NCBI GenBank assembly: GCA_965153355.1
Contig: OZ231127.1
Coordinates: 9,796,001 to 9,860,000, forward strand
DNA: 64,000 nucleotides
DNA from: Flaccisagitta enflata
Lineage: Eukaryota; Chaetognatha; Sagittoidea; Aphragmophora
Reading direction: 5' to 3'
Shown: positions 49,053 through 60,972 of the stretch, piece by piece
How positions within the stretch are numbered: position 1 is the first letter of the stretch
Layout of the letters: every line of letters starts with the position of its first letter
Notes under the pieces: model-generated
What the model saw: the letters and a program-made list of their open reading frames with translations, nothing else
Told to the model about the DNA's origin: nothing
The model's database searches: none
Translations under genes and position numbers: made by a program

Positions 49053-49729
49053 AAAAAGACGGAGAGACAGAAAGAGGGAGCAGAAAAAGAGAGTGCAAGA
49101 TTGAGAGAGAGATGAAGGAAATAAGTGTTGAAAGAGTGAAAAATTTTGTCTGCCGGGGATTTTCAATTTGAATTCAACTGTTAGGATGGAGATGGAGAGG
49201 TGAGGCATTGTTTCACCCTGTTAATCATTTCAATCTACAGCGATGATTACAAACAATTTTCTCTTTTTTGGTTGTTAAAAAAGGCAAGACTTAAGTGCTC
49301 TCCAAACTTCTTGTAGTGACAAAGACATGCAAAAATTTCAGCGCAATAGCAGACACTAGTGTAATATGAATCAACAAGGTGTCAATGTTATTTTATGGAC
49401 AGGTAGTTGTATGCGTTTTACATGGGCATGCCTTACCAGTGGGTGTGCTCTAGCTGCACTCTATTGTAGCTGTATACTAGCTGATTATCAAACAACTTGG
49501 TTGAATCATATGCTATCACTATCATTCAATTGTACATACAGGAAAATGGTCTCTATTCAACTACATTCGGGAACATGAAATACTATCAATTTTATTCAAT
49601 TTTATTACTCTTGGGAATAAGGAACTGATTAATTGATACGAGTGTTTTTACCTTTTCTCCACTCTGCATTTCTAAATTTTGGTTATATTCAAATTCTGTA
49701 CAAAACTTAATTGTGATTATTAATTTCTA
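49053..49729. other. No gene seen
   Basis: AT-rich DNA. A 70-codon Cys-rich frame at 49366-49578 has no recognised motif. Confidence 0.5.
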
Positions 49730-49730
49730 G

Positions 49731-49955
49731 TTGAGTGCAAGTGACTCTATACCCCGCTTTGTCTGTTCATCCATTGGCCCATCCATCCAACTGCCCGTCC
49801 ATCCATCTGTCACACTTAACTTTTTTTGGCCTTTATGACTCTTTTTTTCTCACTGCTCCTGTCAAAATGCTCCTTTGATCTCAATGAGTGCCCCACTCCA
49901 ACCGCACGCAACTGGGGGAGTTGTTTAGCCTGTCTCGTTTTTTTCTTCAAAATTC
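49731..49955 (+). mobile_element. H-family element, complete but diverged
   Basis: Decayed hairpin AGTTGAGTGCAAGTGACT, CTATACCCCGCTTTGTC, core drifted to CCATCCATCCAACTGCC. Then TCACACTTAACTTTTTTTGG, CTCACTGCTCCTGTC, CCACTCCAACCGCACGCAAC, TTTAGCCTGTCTCG. On the minus strand it ends CTAG, fitting CTRR. Confidence 0.8.
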
Positions 49956-50376
49956 ACCACTTGTTAAGTTCAGGTAATAGAAGATTGGATTGTTTGTTTG
50001 TAATCATTCAGTGCCAAATGAGACCATTTTCTTTTTAATGTTTGGATGAAATTTTTTAAAACATAAAAGAAAAAAATACAAGTGCTTACATTTTTTTCTT
50101 CAAGTAAATGTATTTGATATCTTCAGAATTCTCCTTCAATGTAAACGCGTCCATGTCTTCTTTTCTTCTTTTTATTAGATAAATTCTTTCCTGCTTTTTT
50201 TCACCCGCTTTTTTTACCATTTTTTCATTCACTTTTTCCTTCCTCTTCTTTGGCTTTTTTTCTTTCATTTAATTTTTCGTTGATTTCTTCCATCGTCTAT
50301 TTCAAACAACTTCACTCAATTTTACTTGCCTTTCTTCAAAGTGGATTTTTTCCCTTCTACATCCTCTCCTTTTTTT

Positions 50377-50528
50377 TTAGTCGCGTGCACGCAACTCTAC
50401 AACCCGCTTTGTCCGTTGGTTGGTTGGTTGGACGGGCACGTTTTACTTTCCTTTATGATTTTATTCTCTGACCTCAATGCGCCCGCCCAAATGGTCTTGT
50501 GACCTCAAATATGGCCCCTATCCACCCG
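50377..50528 (+). mobile_element. H-family element, truncated distally
   Basis: Hairpin AGTCGCGTGCACGCAACT (one mismatch), CTACAACCCGCTTTGTCC, GTTGGTTGGTTGGACGG, GTTTTACTTTCC, GACCTCAAATATGGCCCC. It stops at CCACCCGAAAAATG, lacking the CCGGCCTTG end. It joins an F-like GAAAGATTTTTCAAAGCTCT. Confidence 0.85.
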
Positions 50529-50795
50529 AAAAATGAAAGATTTTTCAAAGCTCTTTAAAATGGTCATAGGTTTTATGTACTTTCTTAAAACCCACACTGA
50601 CTTAGTGTAGAAAAAAGCAATGTGCGATTTTTTTTTTTTTTTTTGCCCATGGTTATATATGTCTTTATGATTGTATGATTGTATGATTGTAAGCTATCAC
50701 CCACTTTCTCTGTCATTGGTTTCTTTTGCCTGTTGTCACAACACATCGATTACGGCAAAGGATCTTTTAAACGAGCAATTATGACGACATCATCA

Positions 50796-50798
<3 letters not shown>

Positions 50799-50842
<44 letters not shown>
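50799..50842. repeat. (CT)n microsatellite
   Basis: 44-bp CT array. Confidence 0.96.
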
Positions 50843-50848
<6 letters not shown>

Positions 50849-51115
50849 TCAACCTGTCAGGCAAGTTTTGGGGTAACCACTGTCTTCAACAAGGTTCGTC
50901 TCTCTCCAGGTGGTCATCTGAGGTCGATTAACTAGTTAACCAGACCTTAACATGACTTTAATCGTCTGCCTTTTACCAGTAATGGCGGCTGTCGCCGTGA
51001 GGAAAAAAGTCGTAAGGGTTGTTCACTTTTCACCATGCTTTTGTCTTCAGTCATTGCAACTTTTTTTATTTGTTAGATCCAATTAAGAGCAATCTTATGT
51101 ATTGGTTGCACTGTG

Positions 51116-51560
51116 CCAAATGAGCTAGATGAGCTAAAATATTCAAAATCACTCTACCAGACAACCAGCTATGCTTACAGACATGCTTTCTTGGATTTGC
51201 ATGCTTAAATCAAAACATTTATTCATTTCTTCATTTATAAGTTTTGAAATCAGAAAAAAAGAGCAAGCTAAATGAGCTAAATAAGCTAAAATACTTAAAA
51301 ACAACCTCACAGATGAGCAGCTCTGCTCACTGATATGGTGTCTTGTATTTGCTTGCTTAAACATCTATCAATATATTTGCTCATTTATCGCATTTGAAAT
51401 CAGTAAAAAAAGTGAGCTAAGTGAGCTAAAATGCTCAAAATCACCCTTACACATGAGCAGCTATGCTCATAAACATGTTTTCTTATATTTGCCTGCTCAA
51501 TCAAACTTAGATACACTCCTTTATTGATCCTACACGAAATCATAAAAAATCGAAAAAAAT
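51116..51560. repeat. ~145-bp tandem repeat, three diverged copies
   Basis: Repeated AGCTAAATGAGCTAAAAT occurs at about 51131, 51283 and 51423, each followed by CTCAAAATCAC, GAGCAGCTATGCTCA, CATGTTTTCTTATATTTGC and TTTGAAATCA. GAGCAGC-TATGCTC forms a small conserved dyad. Confidence 0.85.
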
Positions 51561-51574
51561 TAAATTTGAATTTT

Positions 51575-51805
51575 TGGTAAATAAATCTTCAAAAATTCGT
51601 AGCGCGAAAAATATTTGTCCCAGAGACTTCTGCTTGGCGCCAAATTGAAGAGAATTATCAAATTAAGTTACCCTATCAATTTCGTTTGAGAGCCCATTCG
51701 GTCGATCGTTTCCCTCAACTTCCCCATAAGAAAATGAAAACCCTGTTTCTCTTGAATATGTCAAAAAGTCGAAGACTGACTTCGACTTTTTTCCCGACAA
51801 GTTCA
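51575..51805 (+). repeat. K-family repeat, plus orientation
   Basis: Order TTCAAAAATTCGTAGCGCG, GAGACTTCTGCTTGGCGCC, AAATTGAAGAG, CTCAACTTCCCC, GAAAATGAAAACCC. It ends in the hairpin AGTCGAAGACTGACTTCGACT and then TTTTTTCCC. Compared with 16430-16670, most of the body is alignable but the stem sequence differs while pairing is kept. Confidence 0.75.
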
Positions 51806-52394
<589 letters not shown>

Positions 52395-52558
52395 CTCTCT
52401 CTCTCTCATCCTTCTCATTATCATTAAAGAGGGATAAACAGAAAAATGTCCGACTTCGATTAAGCCTTAAAAAGATCGAGTCGATCAATTGGTCACAAAA
52501 TCATAGGAGGGAAAAAACAAGATCTACAGCTGCGCAAACTCATTAATCATGGGACTTT

Positions 52559-52746
52559 TTAGTCGCGTGCTACGCGACTTTACAATCGCTTTGTCGGTTC
52601 GTCTGTTGGTCCATCGGTCCGTCACACTTTACTTTTTTTTGCGGTCTTTTGCCTCACTGCTCCTGCCAAAGTGATCAATTGACTTCAAATACGGCCCCTG
52701 CCCACCCGCACGCGATCGGGTTAGCCGTTTCCCCGGCCTTGTTTTT
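52559..52746 (+). mobile_element. H-family element, complete, plus orientation
   Basis: Hairpin AGTCGCGTGC-TACGCGACT, then TTACAATCGCTTTGTCGG, GTCCATCGGTCCGTCACAC, CTCACTGCTCCTGCC, TACGGCCCCTGCCCACCCG. It ends CCCCGGCCTTGTTTT. Confidence 0.9.
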
Positions 52747-52854
52747 CATTCATCCTAACAGTTAAGGTAATGACAATCTTGTAAAATGACAGTCGGATGA
52801 CGCACTCTTTATAATCACATATAGGGAGGATTGAAGAAAAACAATGCTAGGTAC

Positions 52855-53005
52855 ATGGCACTTGTAATCGGATGGGCAGGGGTAGTGATGTTGGAGACCA
52901 GTCAGGCACTTTTGCAGGAATGGCGATGCAAAAAAAAAAATTAATTGACAAACGTGACATGTGGACAAATCGACAGAGGGACTGACTGATGGAACGCAAC
53001 TACGG
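52855..53005 (-). mobile_element. H-family element, strongly diverged, minus orientation
   Basis: Contains GATGGGCAGGGGTAGTGATG, CAGTCAGGCACTTTTGCAGG, then GACAGAGGGACTGACTGATGG. Both termini are unclear. It lies 110 bp from a plus-orientation copy. Confidence 0.5.
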
Positions 53006-53170
53006 ACTGGTAGTTTTCGTTACTTAAATTGTTTCTGCACATTTTCCACGGTGTTCATCTATCCAAAAGCCATAGTTATGTGACTTAATCATTTTGTACC
53101 CTGACTGTAATGGTAATCTGGTGCATCCTGGAATCTTATATCTTCCACCTCGGTTGCTCGTGAAAATCAT

Positions 53171-53618
53171 AAGCGTGGCCAGCCGGCCAACATGCTCTCA
53201 AAGGCACGGCCAGTCAGGCCAACATGCTCTCATAGGCACGGGCAGTCAGGCCAACATACTCTCATAGACACGGCCAGTCAGGCCAACATGCTCTCATAGG
53301 CACGGCCAGTCAGGCCAATGTGCTCTCATAGGCACGGCCAGTCAGGCCAACATGCTCTCATAGGCACGGCCAGTCAGGCCAACATGCTTTCATAGGCACG
53401 GCCAGTCAGACCAACATGCTCTCATAGGCATGGGCAGTCAGGCCAACATGCTCTCATAGGCATGGCCAGTCAGGCCAACATGCTCTCATAGGCACAGTCA
53501 GTCAGGCCAACATGCTCTCATAGGCATGGGCAGTCAGGCCAACATGCTCTCATAGGCACGGGCAGTCAGGCCAACATACTCTCATAGGCACGGGCAGTCA
53601 GGCCAACAGGCTCTTAAA
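53171..53618. repeat. 32-bp minisatellite, 14 exact-length copies
   Basis: Fourteen units of exactly 32 bp (GGCACGGCCAGTCAGGCC plus AACATGCTCTCATA). Sequence variation is confined to a few positions (CGGCC/CGGGC/TGGGC, CATGC/CATAC). No indels in 448 bp. GGCC-AGTCA-GGCC forms a short dyad in most units. Confidence 0.97.
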
Positions 53619-53707
53619 AATTGGCCATTCCTTGATTTTAGTAAATTTCATATTCCGCAATCTTCTGAATCATCAGGGAACTGTCTTTTTGCTGAGAATG
53701 AGTTGTT

Positions 53708-53875
53708 TTTAGTCGCGTGCACGCGACTCTACAACCCGCTCTGTCCGTCGGTCGGTCGGATGGTCGGTCCGTCACAATTTGCTTTTCTTAGCTTCGCCGG
53801 CTTTTGTTACTCGCAGGCACGCGAATCTATATGTTCCAGTGTTGTTCGTTTGGTCGCTTGCTCGGTGAATCCAGC
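53708..53875 (+). mobile_element. Two nested H-family starts
   Basis: A clean start (AGTCGCGTGCACGCGACT, CTACAACCCGCTCTGTCC, GTCGGTCGGTCGGATGG, CACAATTTGCTTTTC) breaks off near 53800. A second, decayed start follows (CTCGCAGGCACGCGAATCTA, GTTCGTTTGGTCGC) to about 53875. Confidence 0.8.
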
Positions 53876-54052
53876 CATAACATAACTAGATTGTAGCCTT
53901 TTAAGACGTTCTCATAGTTTGAAGGGTCCTCTGAGTCATGTCCATAAAGTACGTGCTCAGTTGTGTACATGAACAGTGGAACAACGCTGGAGCGCGCCCG
54001 CTATTCTCTCTATCGAAAATTCTATAGATTTCTATATTGGCAATAAAGCATC

Positions 54053-54054
54053 TC

Positions 54055-54126
<72 letters not shown>

Positions 54127-54127
54127 T
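54053..54127. repeat. (TTTC)n microsatellite
   Basis: Tetranucleotide array of about 18 units. Confidence 0.96.
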
Positions 54128-54306
54128 TTCATTTCTATCTCTCAGCTTTCCTTCTGTTCTTCATTCGATTGTTTTTAAGGTTTTTTTTTGTTTATTTCTT
54201 TCTAACTGTTTTTCTTTCATCCAGTATTTCTTTTTTTCTGCATTTCATTCTTCGTTTTTTCTCTTCCTAAATTTTCATCATTCATTATGTTCATTTCATT
54301 CATTTG

Positions 54307-54831
<525 letters not shown>

Positions 54832-54839
<8 letters not shown>

Positions 54840-55195
54840 TCTTCTTTTTTGCCCTTGTATAATTCATAGTTCTGGATATTTTTTCCACTCTTAACATACC
54901 TTGCCTTGCCAAATGTATGAAACTTTGGATATATTTACAAGAATTGGAGTAGTTTTTCGAAGTGTCACTCTCAGTTCTTACAGGATATGGTGCAAGCAGT
55001 TTCCTAGCCGAAATTTTGAAAAATTGGTTGATTTTCCAAAAATTGTCAAAGATTTTCTGATTTCAACATATCAGATGGGAATTGATTGTGATTTTGATTT
55101 ACAAAATGTACCTTTGCACTTTAGGGTTGCTGTCAAGAACTGGCGATGACCAACAAATGTGTGCCTGCATGTGTGGTTTGTGAGGTTTTGGGGAG
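54832..55195. other. No supported gene
   Basis: Holds an 82-codon plus frame (54901-55149) of normal composition with no recognised motif, and no repeats. It could be an exon, but there is nothing to confirm it. Confidence 0.35.
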
Positions 55196-55388
55196 ATAAG
55201 GCCGGATACACGGCTACCGAAGTCGCGTGCGGGTGGGCTGGGGCGGTGATGTGAAAGGCTATCTCAAGCATTTGGGCAGAAGCGCCCAAAAACGCAAAAA
55301 ACGCCAAAAAAAAAAAAAAGGGTAACCGACCGACCAACCGACCGACCGACATAGCGGGTTATAGAGTCGCATGCACGTAACTAAAAAT
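55196..55388 (-). mobile_element. H-family element, complete, minus orientation
   Basis: Plus-strand order: AAGGCCGGATACACGGCTAC, GAAGTCGCGTGCGGGTGGGC, GCATTTGGGCAGAAGCG, A-rich, GACCGACCAACCGACC, GCGGGTTATAGAGTCGC, ATGCACGTAACTAAAA. Terminus CTAA. Confidence 0.9.
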
Positions 55389-55633
55389 GATGAACTAGTA
55401 TTTCGACGTAGAGTGTCAACTTAAGGAGGGGCTTTGTCCGTCCGTCCTTTGGTCCGTCAGTTGATTCGGAGGATGATGGAAAAAATCTCCGTTTGCGCGA
55501 CTCATATTGTAGCCCCAGGGCACTTACTGCACAGCTGATGCAAGCTTACAAATGAGACTTAAAAAATCTCGGGGTCATATTCGTTGTCAGCTTCTCTGCT
55601 AAATATTTTGCAACGTTTTGCCTAAAAAAACTT

Positions 55634-55837
55634 TTTAGTCGCGTGCTACGCTACTCTACACCCCACTTTGTCCGTCCATCCGTCCGTCCGTCGGTTAGTC
55701 CCCACTTTACTTTTTCGGCGTTTTTGAGCGTTTTGAGCTCGCTGCTCTTGCCCAAATGCCCCAGTGACCTCCTCCATGACTGCCCCTGCCTACCCGCGCG
55801 CGACTAGGGTAGCCGTGCTTCCGGCCTTGTTTAGAAA
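55634..55837 (+). mobile_element. H-family element, complete, plus orientation
   Basis: Hairpin AGTCGCGTGC-TACGCTACT, CTACACCCCACTTTGTCC, GTCCATCCGTCCGTCCGTC, CCACTTTACTTTTTCGG, CTCGCTGCTCTTGCCC, TGCCTACCCGCGCGCGAC, GGTAGCCGTGCTTCCGGCC. Its hairpin end faces that of the 55196 copy, 245 bp away. An isolated GTCCGTCCGTCC fragment sits between them at 55435-55480. Confidence 0.9.
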
Positions 55838-56040
55838 CACTCTTTATGCTTCATCTTAATCTTAATATTCTTGAATCGGTTATAATTTGCTGTACCTAGT
55901 GTAACGTTTATGTTTTTGTGGTAGGTAATTGAACAGTTCTCACTACATTTCTCAGACATTTACCGATTAAGTAGTTCCAGATCACCAATCAAACATGGAC
56001 TAGGGCTGACAAGGCTGACTATATTTGCACTCATGAAGGT

Positions 56041-56043
<3 letters not shown>

Positions 56044-56125
<82 letters not shown>
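56044..56125. repeat. (GA)n microsatellite
   Basis: 82-bp GA array. Confidence 0.97.
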
Positions 56126-56127
<2 letters not shown>

Positions 56128-56267
56128 TGTGTCTTATTCATCTTTTAGAATCCCTCCTTTCTATCGTTCCTCAAACTGCATCACATTTATTCTCATTTTT
56201 CAGCGATTTTTTTTTTCTACGGTTTTTTTTTCAGATTATCGCCTCCTTTTTTCAGAATTTTTTTTTG

Positions 56268-56358
56268 ATGCGTCCTCGCATCTCAAAAAGAAGCTGTGTC
56301 CGTTGATCGGTCGGTTGGTTGTCAGTTGGTTAGTGGTCGGTTGGTTGGTCGGTCCATA
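56268..56358 (+). mobile_element. H-family remnant, GATGCG-type stem
   Basis: Hairpin GATGCG-TCCT-CGCATC, then AAGCTGTGTCCGTTGATCGG and TTGGTTGGTCGGTCC. Third copy of the AGATGCG stem class. Confidence 0.75.
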
Positions 56359-56559
56359 ACACATTAAAAACATCAAAATAAAGAATTTTTTCAATAGAAA
56401 ATTGGTTCTCACCTAGTAAAAGAAGCATACATCAAGTAATTCATTCATTAAATCGATTAGTCATTCACAAATGATATTTATAAAAAAAACATTCATTCAT
56501 AAAAAAAAATAATCATTCAAAGTGGACGCATCGTTGGTCTACTTGACCTTGTTTTCTCT

Positions 56560-56985
56560 TCCTTGTTCTTTTTTTTTCTTTTGTCATCTTTTTTTCTTTT
56601 CTTTGTTTTCCCCGTTTTGTCTCTCTCTCTTCTCTTCTTTTTTTTCTCATTTCGATATGTGCAATGCTGTGTTTTTCCTCTTCGCCAGTGCCTCCTCCTC
56701 CTCCTCCTCCTCCTCCTCCTCCTTCTCCTCCTTTTCCACTTTTTTTCCATTTCTTTCTCTTCCTCCTCTTCCTCCTCTTCCCCCCTCTTCCTCTTCCCCC
56801 TCTTCGCCTCCTCTTCAGTGTCTTAGTTTCGTCATGATGCTGAGTTGCTCTCTCTCGTTCTCGAACCCATACAGGGTTACCATACCATCTCCTATGGTCT
56901 GCTTCCTCCTCTTCTTCTTCTTCCTTCTCCTCCTCCTCCTCCTCTTCCGCCTCCCCCTCCCCCTCTTCTCCTACATTTCCTGGCC
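56560..56985. other. Pyrimidine-rich tract with CTC repeats
   Basis: The plus strand is nearly all C/T, with (CTC)n at 56690-56730 and CTTCCTCCT blocks. Arg/Glu/Lys frames on minus (162 codons) and Phe/Leu/Ser frames on plus (157 codons) are bias artefacts. Confidence 0.65.
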
Positions 56986-57039
56986 TCAACGTTGATCGCA
57001 AAATGTGAAAGGGGGATTATCAAGGAATTTGCTATCACG

Positions 57040-57790
<751 letters not shown>

Positions 57791-57791
57791 C

Positions 57792-57853
57792 AATGACCGA
57801 AGGACCGATACAGTAACTTATAGAGTCGCGTGTCCACGTGTCCACGTGTCCAA
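57792..57853 (-). mobile_element. H-family 3' remnant with CACGTGTC triplication
   Basis: GACCGAAGGACCGATACAG, CTTATAGAGTCGCGTG, then TCCACGTG repeated three times where the second hairpin strand should be. Confidence 0.6.
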
Positions 57854-58204
57854 GTTCAAAGATAAGAAACTACAGCTTTGTCGGCAGCATATCACCAAAT
57901 AGATAGTCTTTTTTTTATTTTGATGAGAATAATATGTGGTTTAGGACAGGGCAGTGCTGGGGTTACTATACTTGATAGGTGGTGATTTAGGGCCTATAAC
58001 ATGTTGAAATGGATGAATGTTCAAATAGGTTTCAAAATGTCCGAATTAGCGAATTATTCAATACATGTATGTGAAAGATAAGCCCAAATCCCGGCCTTTT
58101 TACCCAAATCCCGGCCTTGAGGTCCAAATTGGGCGATTTCTTAGAACTCTTTGCTGAGCATTTGTTTTTTTCCAATTCCTCCGCCAGAACGAAGCTTTGA
58201 TTTG

Positions 58205-58372
58205 AGCAGATTCCCAACCCACCCCTAGCCCTAACGCTAACCCTTTCCCTAACCCTAAAACCATCCCTAACCCGCCCCTAGCCCTGACGCTAACGCTAAC
58301 CCTAACCCTAACCCTAAAACCGTCCCCAACCCGATCCCTAACCCCATCTCAACCGGTTAACCCCAATTATAA
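58205..58372. repeat. Degenerate telomere-like CCCTAA patch
   Basis: Contains CCCTAACCCTAAAACC at 58248, CTAACCCTAACCCTAACC at about 58295 and variants CCTAGCCCTAACGCTAACC, CCGATCCCTAACCCC. It looks like a decayed interstitial repeat of TTAGGG type oriented with CCCTAA on plus. It lies inside a region with R-family motifs (58083-58125 and 58575-58600), so it may be an internal part of that family. Confidence 0.75.
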
Positions 58373-58609
58373 ACCCGCTTTTAAAGACTTAAAAACAAAA
58401 GATGTCAAAAGATTTTTGTTGAAATTACCCCAAATTATAGCTCAAAACCCTTTTCCACAACCCTTATAACCAGAGGGTTCCCCATGTTTCCCCTTCATTC
58501 CAAGCATAGTTCATCGGTCCCTTAAGAGATGCTGCCCCTCTTACCATCTCATCCCTACACACACTACATTTAACTTAGGAGCATCGGGTACAACTGACCA
58601 TCTTACCCT

Positions 58610-59030
58610 ACACTTTTTTTTGAGTAAGGACAAAGTTTATAGGGACATGAGGCTGAAATTTTGCCAAAAATTAAGGATATTTTAAGGACAAAGCTCAGCC
58701 TCAGATTTGTGAAAAAAAGTTTTTTGATTCAAAATTTAGATTGTCTTTAAGCAACTTCTTAAAAAAAACCATGTTTATAGAGAGTAATAGCATTTATTTT
58801 TGCTAAATGATTTAATGTTTTATCAAAACCAAATACAAAGCAATTATTGTCATATCTAACTTGTATTTATTTATACTGAACATCAGTTATTTCAATGCAT
58901 GAAACATAATCGTAAGAAAATTATAGGAAATCATTAAGAACACGCTGAGGACATTTCAGCCTGAAATATTGAAAAATTTAAGGACATCCCAGCCTCAGAA
59001 AAAATTGACTGGTCCTGATATATAAAAAGA
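58610..59030. repeat. Degenerate repeats with AAGGACA and CAGCCTCAG
   Basis: AATTAAGGATATTTTAAGG, AAGCTCAGCCTCAG, then GGACATTTCAGCCTGAAAT and AAATTTAAGGACATCCC at 50-300 bp spacing. Low regularity, no gene. Confidence 0.5.
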
Positions 59031-59194
59031 GTATACACTTTTTATTTTTTATAAGAACCTAGTTTATAAGAACATCAAGGCTTGAAATTACTCTAAAATT
59101 AAGAACATCGTAGTTATTTTATTAGTAGCTATCTCTATCTCTTTTGAAGGCTTCGGCCAAAAAATGATGTTCTTATAAAAAATAAAAAGTGTAC
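59031..59194. repeat. Small foldback, 26-28-bp arms
   Basis: Left arm GTATACACTTTTTATTTT with TTATAAGAAC (59031-59060) is complementary to GTTCTTATAAAAAATAAAAA with GTGTAC (59169-59194). Confidence 0.85.
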
Positions 59195-59210
59195 TGCAAC
59201 AATATTTTCA

Positions 59211-59330
59211 AGTGCGCCAAAGCACCTCTATAACTGGATGTGTCCGTCAGTTTGTTTGTCTGTCGGTAACACATTCGTTCAACGATCCACAAGCCGCACA
59301 GTATTGGCCTACTTTGCCTTGTTACTAGGT
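59211..59330 (+). mobile_element. H-family remnant, GTGC-type stem
   Basis: Hairpin GTGC-GCCAAA-GCAC, then CTCTATAACTGGATGTGTCC, GTCAGTTTGTTTGTCTGTCG, AACACATTCG. It ends TTGGCCTACTTTGCCTTGTT. Strong match to the start of 7479-7580. Confidence 0.7.
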
Positions 59331-59595
59331 TTAAAGATTCATTTTATTCTTAAGTAGAGTAAGTCCTCACTTGCAGAAACCACTGCGTGCCTGAGGCCGA
59401 TGTTCAACTGTTTTGGTCGATGTTCTTCTGTTTGGTCACACAGTTTTCGTTCATTGAAATCCAGAGGCAGGACTGACTGGTCTCACTTCCTAAAAGAACT
59501 TTTTGAAACAAAAGCACAACTGTCGTATCGACTTAATGAGTTCATGCAATGCCCGAAGTCAGCTCTAGATATGATTACCTCCTCTTTAAAAAAAC

Positions 59596-59788
59596 AAGGC
59601 CGGATACATGGCTACCCAAGTCCCGTGCGGGTGGGCAGGAGCAGTGCTGGAGAAGGTCACTAGGGCATTTGGGTAGGACCCGTAGGCTCAAAAAGCTCAA
59701 AAACGCCAAAAAAAGTGAAAAGGGGATCAACCAACCAACCGACCAACGGACCAACAAAGCGGGGTGTAGAGTCACGTAGCACGCGACT
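59596..59788 (-). mobile_element. H-family element, complete, minus orientation
   Basis: AACAAGGCCGGATACATGGC, AAGTCCCGTGCGGGTGGGC, CACTAGGGCATTTGGG, CAACCAACCGACCAACGG, AAAGCGGGGTGTAGAGTC, ACGTAGCACGCGACTAAAA. It forms a head-to-head pair with the next copy. Confidence 0.92.
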
Positions 59789-59789
59789 A

Positions 59790-59810
59790 AAATATATATA
59801 TATATATATT
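59790..59810. repeat. (TA)n spacer between two H-family hairpins
   Basis: About nine TA units separate the two hairpin ends. Confidence 0.95.
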
Positions 59811-59811
59811 C

Positions 59812-59983
59812 AGTCGCGTGCTGCGCGACTCTTTACCCCGCTTTTCCGTCCGCCCCTCGGTCGGTCTGTCCGTCGGTCACAATTTGCTTTTTTATTCTAT
59901 GCCCTAATGGTTTGGTAACCTCAAACACAGCCCCTGCCCACCGGTAAGCGACTAGGGTAGCTGTGTATCCGGACTTGTTTTAA
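59812..59983 (+). mobile_element. H-family element, complete, plus orientation
   Basis: Hairpin AGTCGCGTGC-TGCGCGACT, CTTTACCCCGCTTTTCC, GTCCGCCCCTCGGTCGGTC, CACAATTTGCTTTTTTATTC, CAGCCCCTGCCCACCGG, GTAGCTGTGTATCCGGAC. On the minus strand it ends CTGA. Confidence 0.92.
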
Positions 59984-60972
59984 ATAAAACCAAAGCCTTC
60001 ATATTTGTATGACAATACCACTTCAAGGGTTATGTGCAGTTGCTTCTTTATCCAAAAAGATAGACGTTATGACCTGAGAATGTATTTGCATGTATTTGAG
60101 TGGGAGAATATACTGTTCAGAGACGTAATACCTTTTTAATCTTTCATTGACCGGTTTCGTTGACAGGTATTTTTGAACTAAGTTTTTTAACTTTTTTGAT
60201 GTACATTTCGCATTTCATATAGATATAGTTCTACAGTATTACTCTCCTGCTACTACCGTCTACCATCTACACATCAAAGTACATATTTGTACTATATTCT
60301 GCGTAGTTTTTTAGTATTTTATTCAAATTTTTTATCATTCATTCGCGAGCACTTGTTTCAATGGTAAAAAAAATTTCCAATCTAAAATGAAGCCTTTCAA
60401 TATTTTTAGCAATGTTTTAATACTTTGGAGGATTTCAATCCTAACGTCATTACGTCATTACGTGTATAGACTTGGACAAGCTAAGCTGCAGACTTTAAAG
60501 TTTTTCATTTACCTACAGTTTTGGAGCCTTGAGGCTAAAATAGCTAACTAACAGCCGTGTTATTATTCTTTTTTTTCTTTTTTTGTTTTGCTTGATAGAC
60601 AACATTCATTCATATATAAACCACCTGTAGAATTCACTCTGCTTAGTACTGCAAGGCGTTTTGGCCCCTACAAAGTCAAGGTAAACCATCAACTCGAGCC
60701 TTGCGACGGAGCATTTCCGCCACGATTTCGACGCGATTTCGACGCGCCTCCTAATCGCCACGCGACTTCCGTTTCCGGTTGGCGCTGAAACCGCGGTTTT
60801 CCGGTTACCTTTTCCGATTTTTCAGGGCACTTATCACTTGTTGTTCCTCATTTCTTTAAATTAAATTAAAAAAAAGACGCACCTTTTTATTTGCTGATAA
60901 AACTGATTTAGAAAGGGTTAAAAAGAATTGTCAGAGAAAGTGAATCTGAAGATTTTCAAATTATCTTACATT
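59984..60972. other. No gene seen
   Basis: AT-rich DNA, with a CpG-richer island at 60690-60810 (ACGCGATTTCGACGCG repeats) that is unlike its surroundings. A 66-codon frame across it has no recognised motif. Confidence 0.45.

Noticed and set aside
53171-53618. CRISPR array
   Set aside because: 32-bp units are contiguous without unique spacers, and no cas-like gene or prokaryotic context is present.
54901-55149. 82-codon frame as a gene
   Set aside because: Composition is normal, but there is no motif, splice site or neighbour to support it. Left as unassigned.
56513-57001. Acidic/basic 162-codon minus frame
   Set aside because: By-product of a C/T-rich plus strand; the complementary plus frame is also open.
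59400-59663. 87-codon frame ending in an H-family element
   Set aside because: Its last third is H-family sequence, and the first part has no recognised motif.
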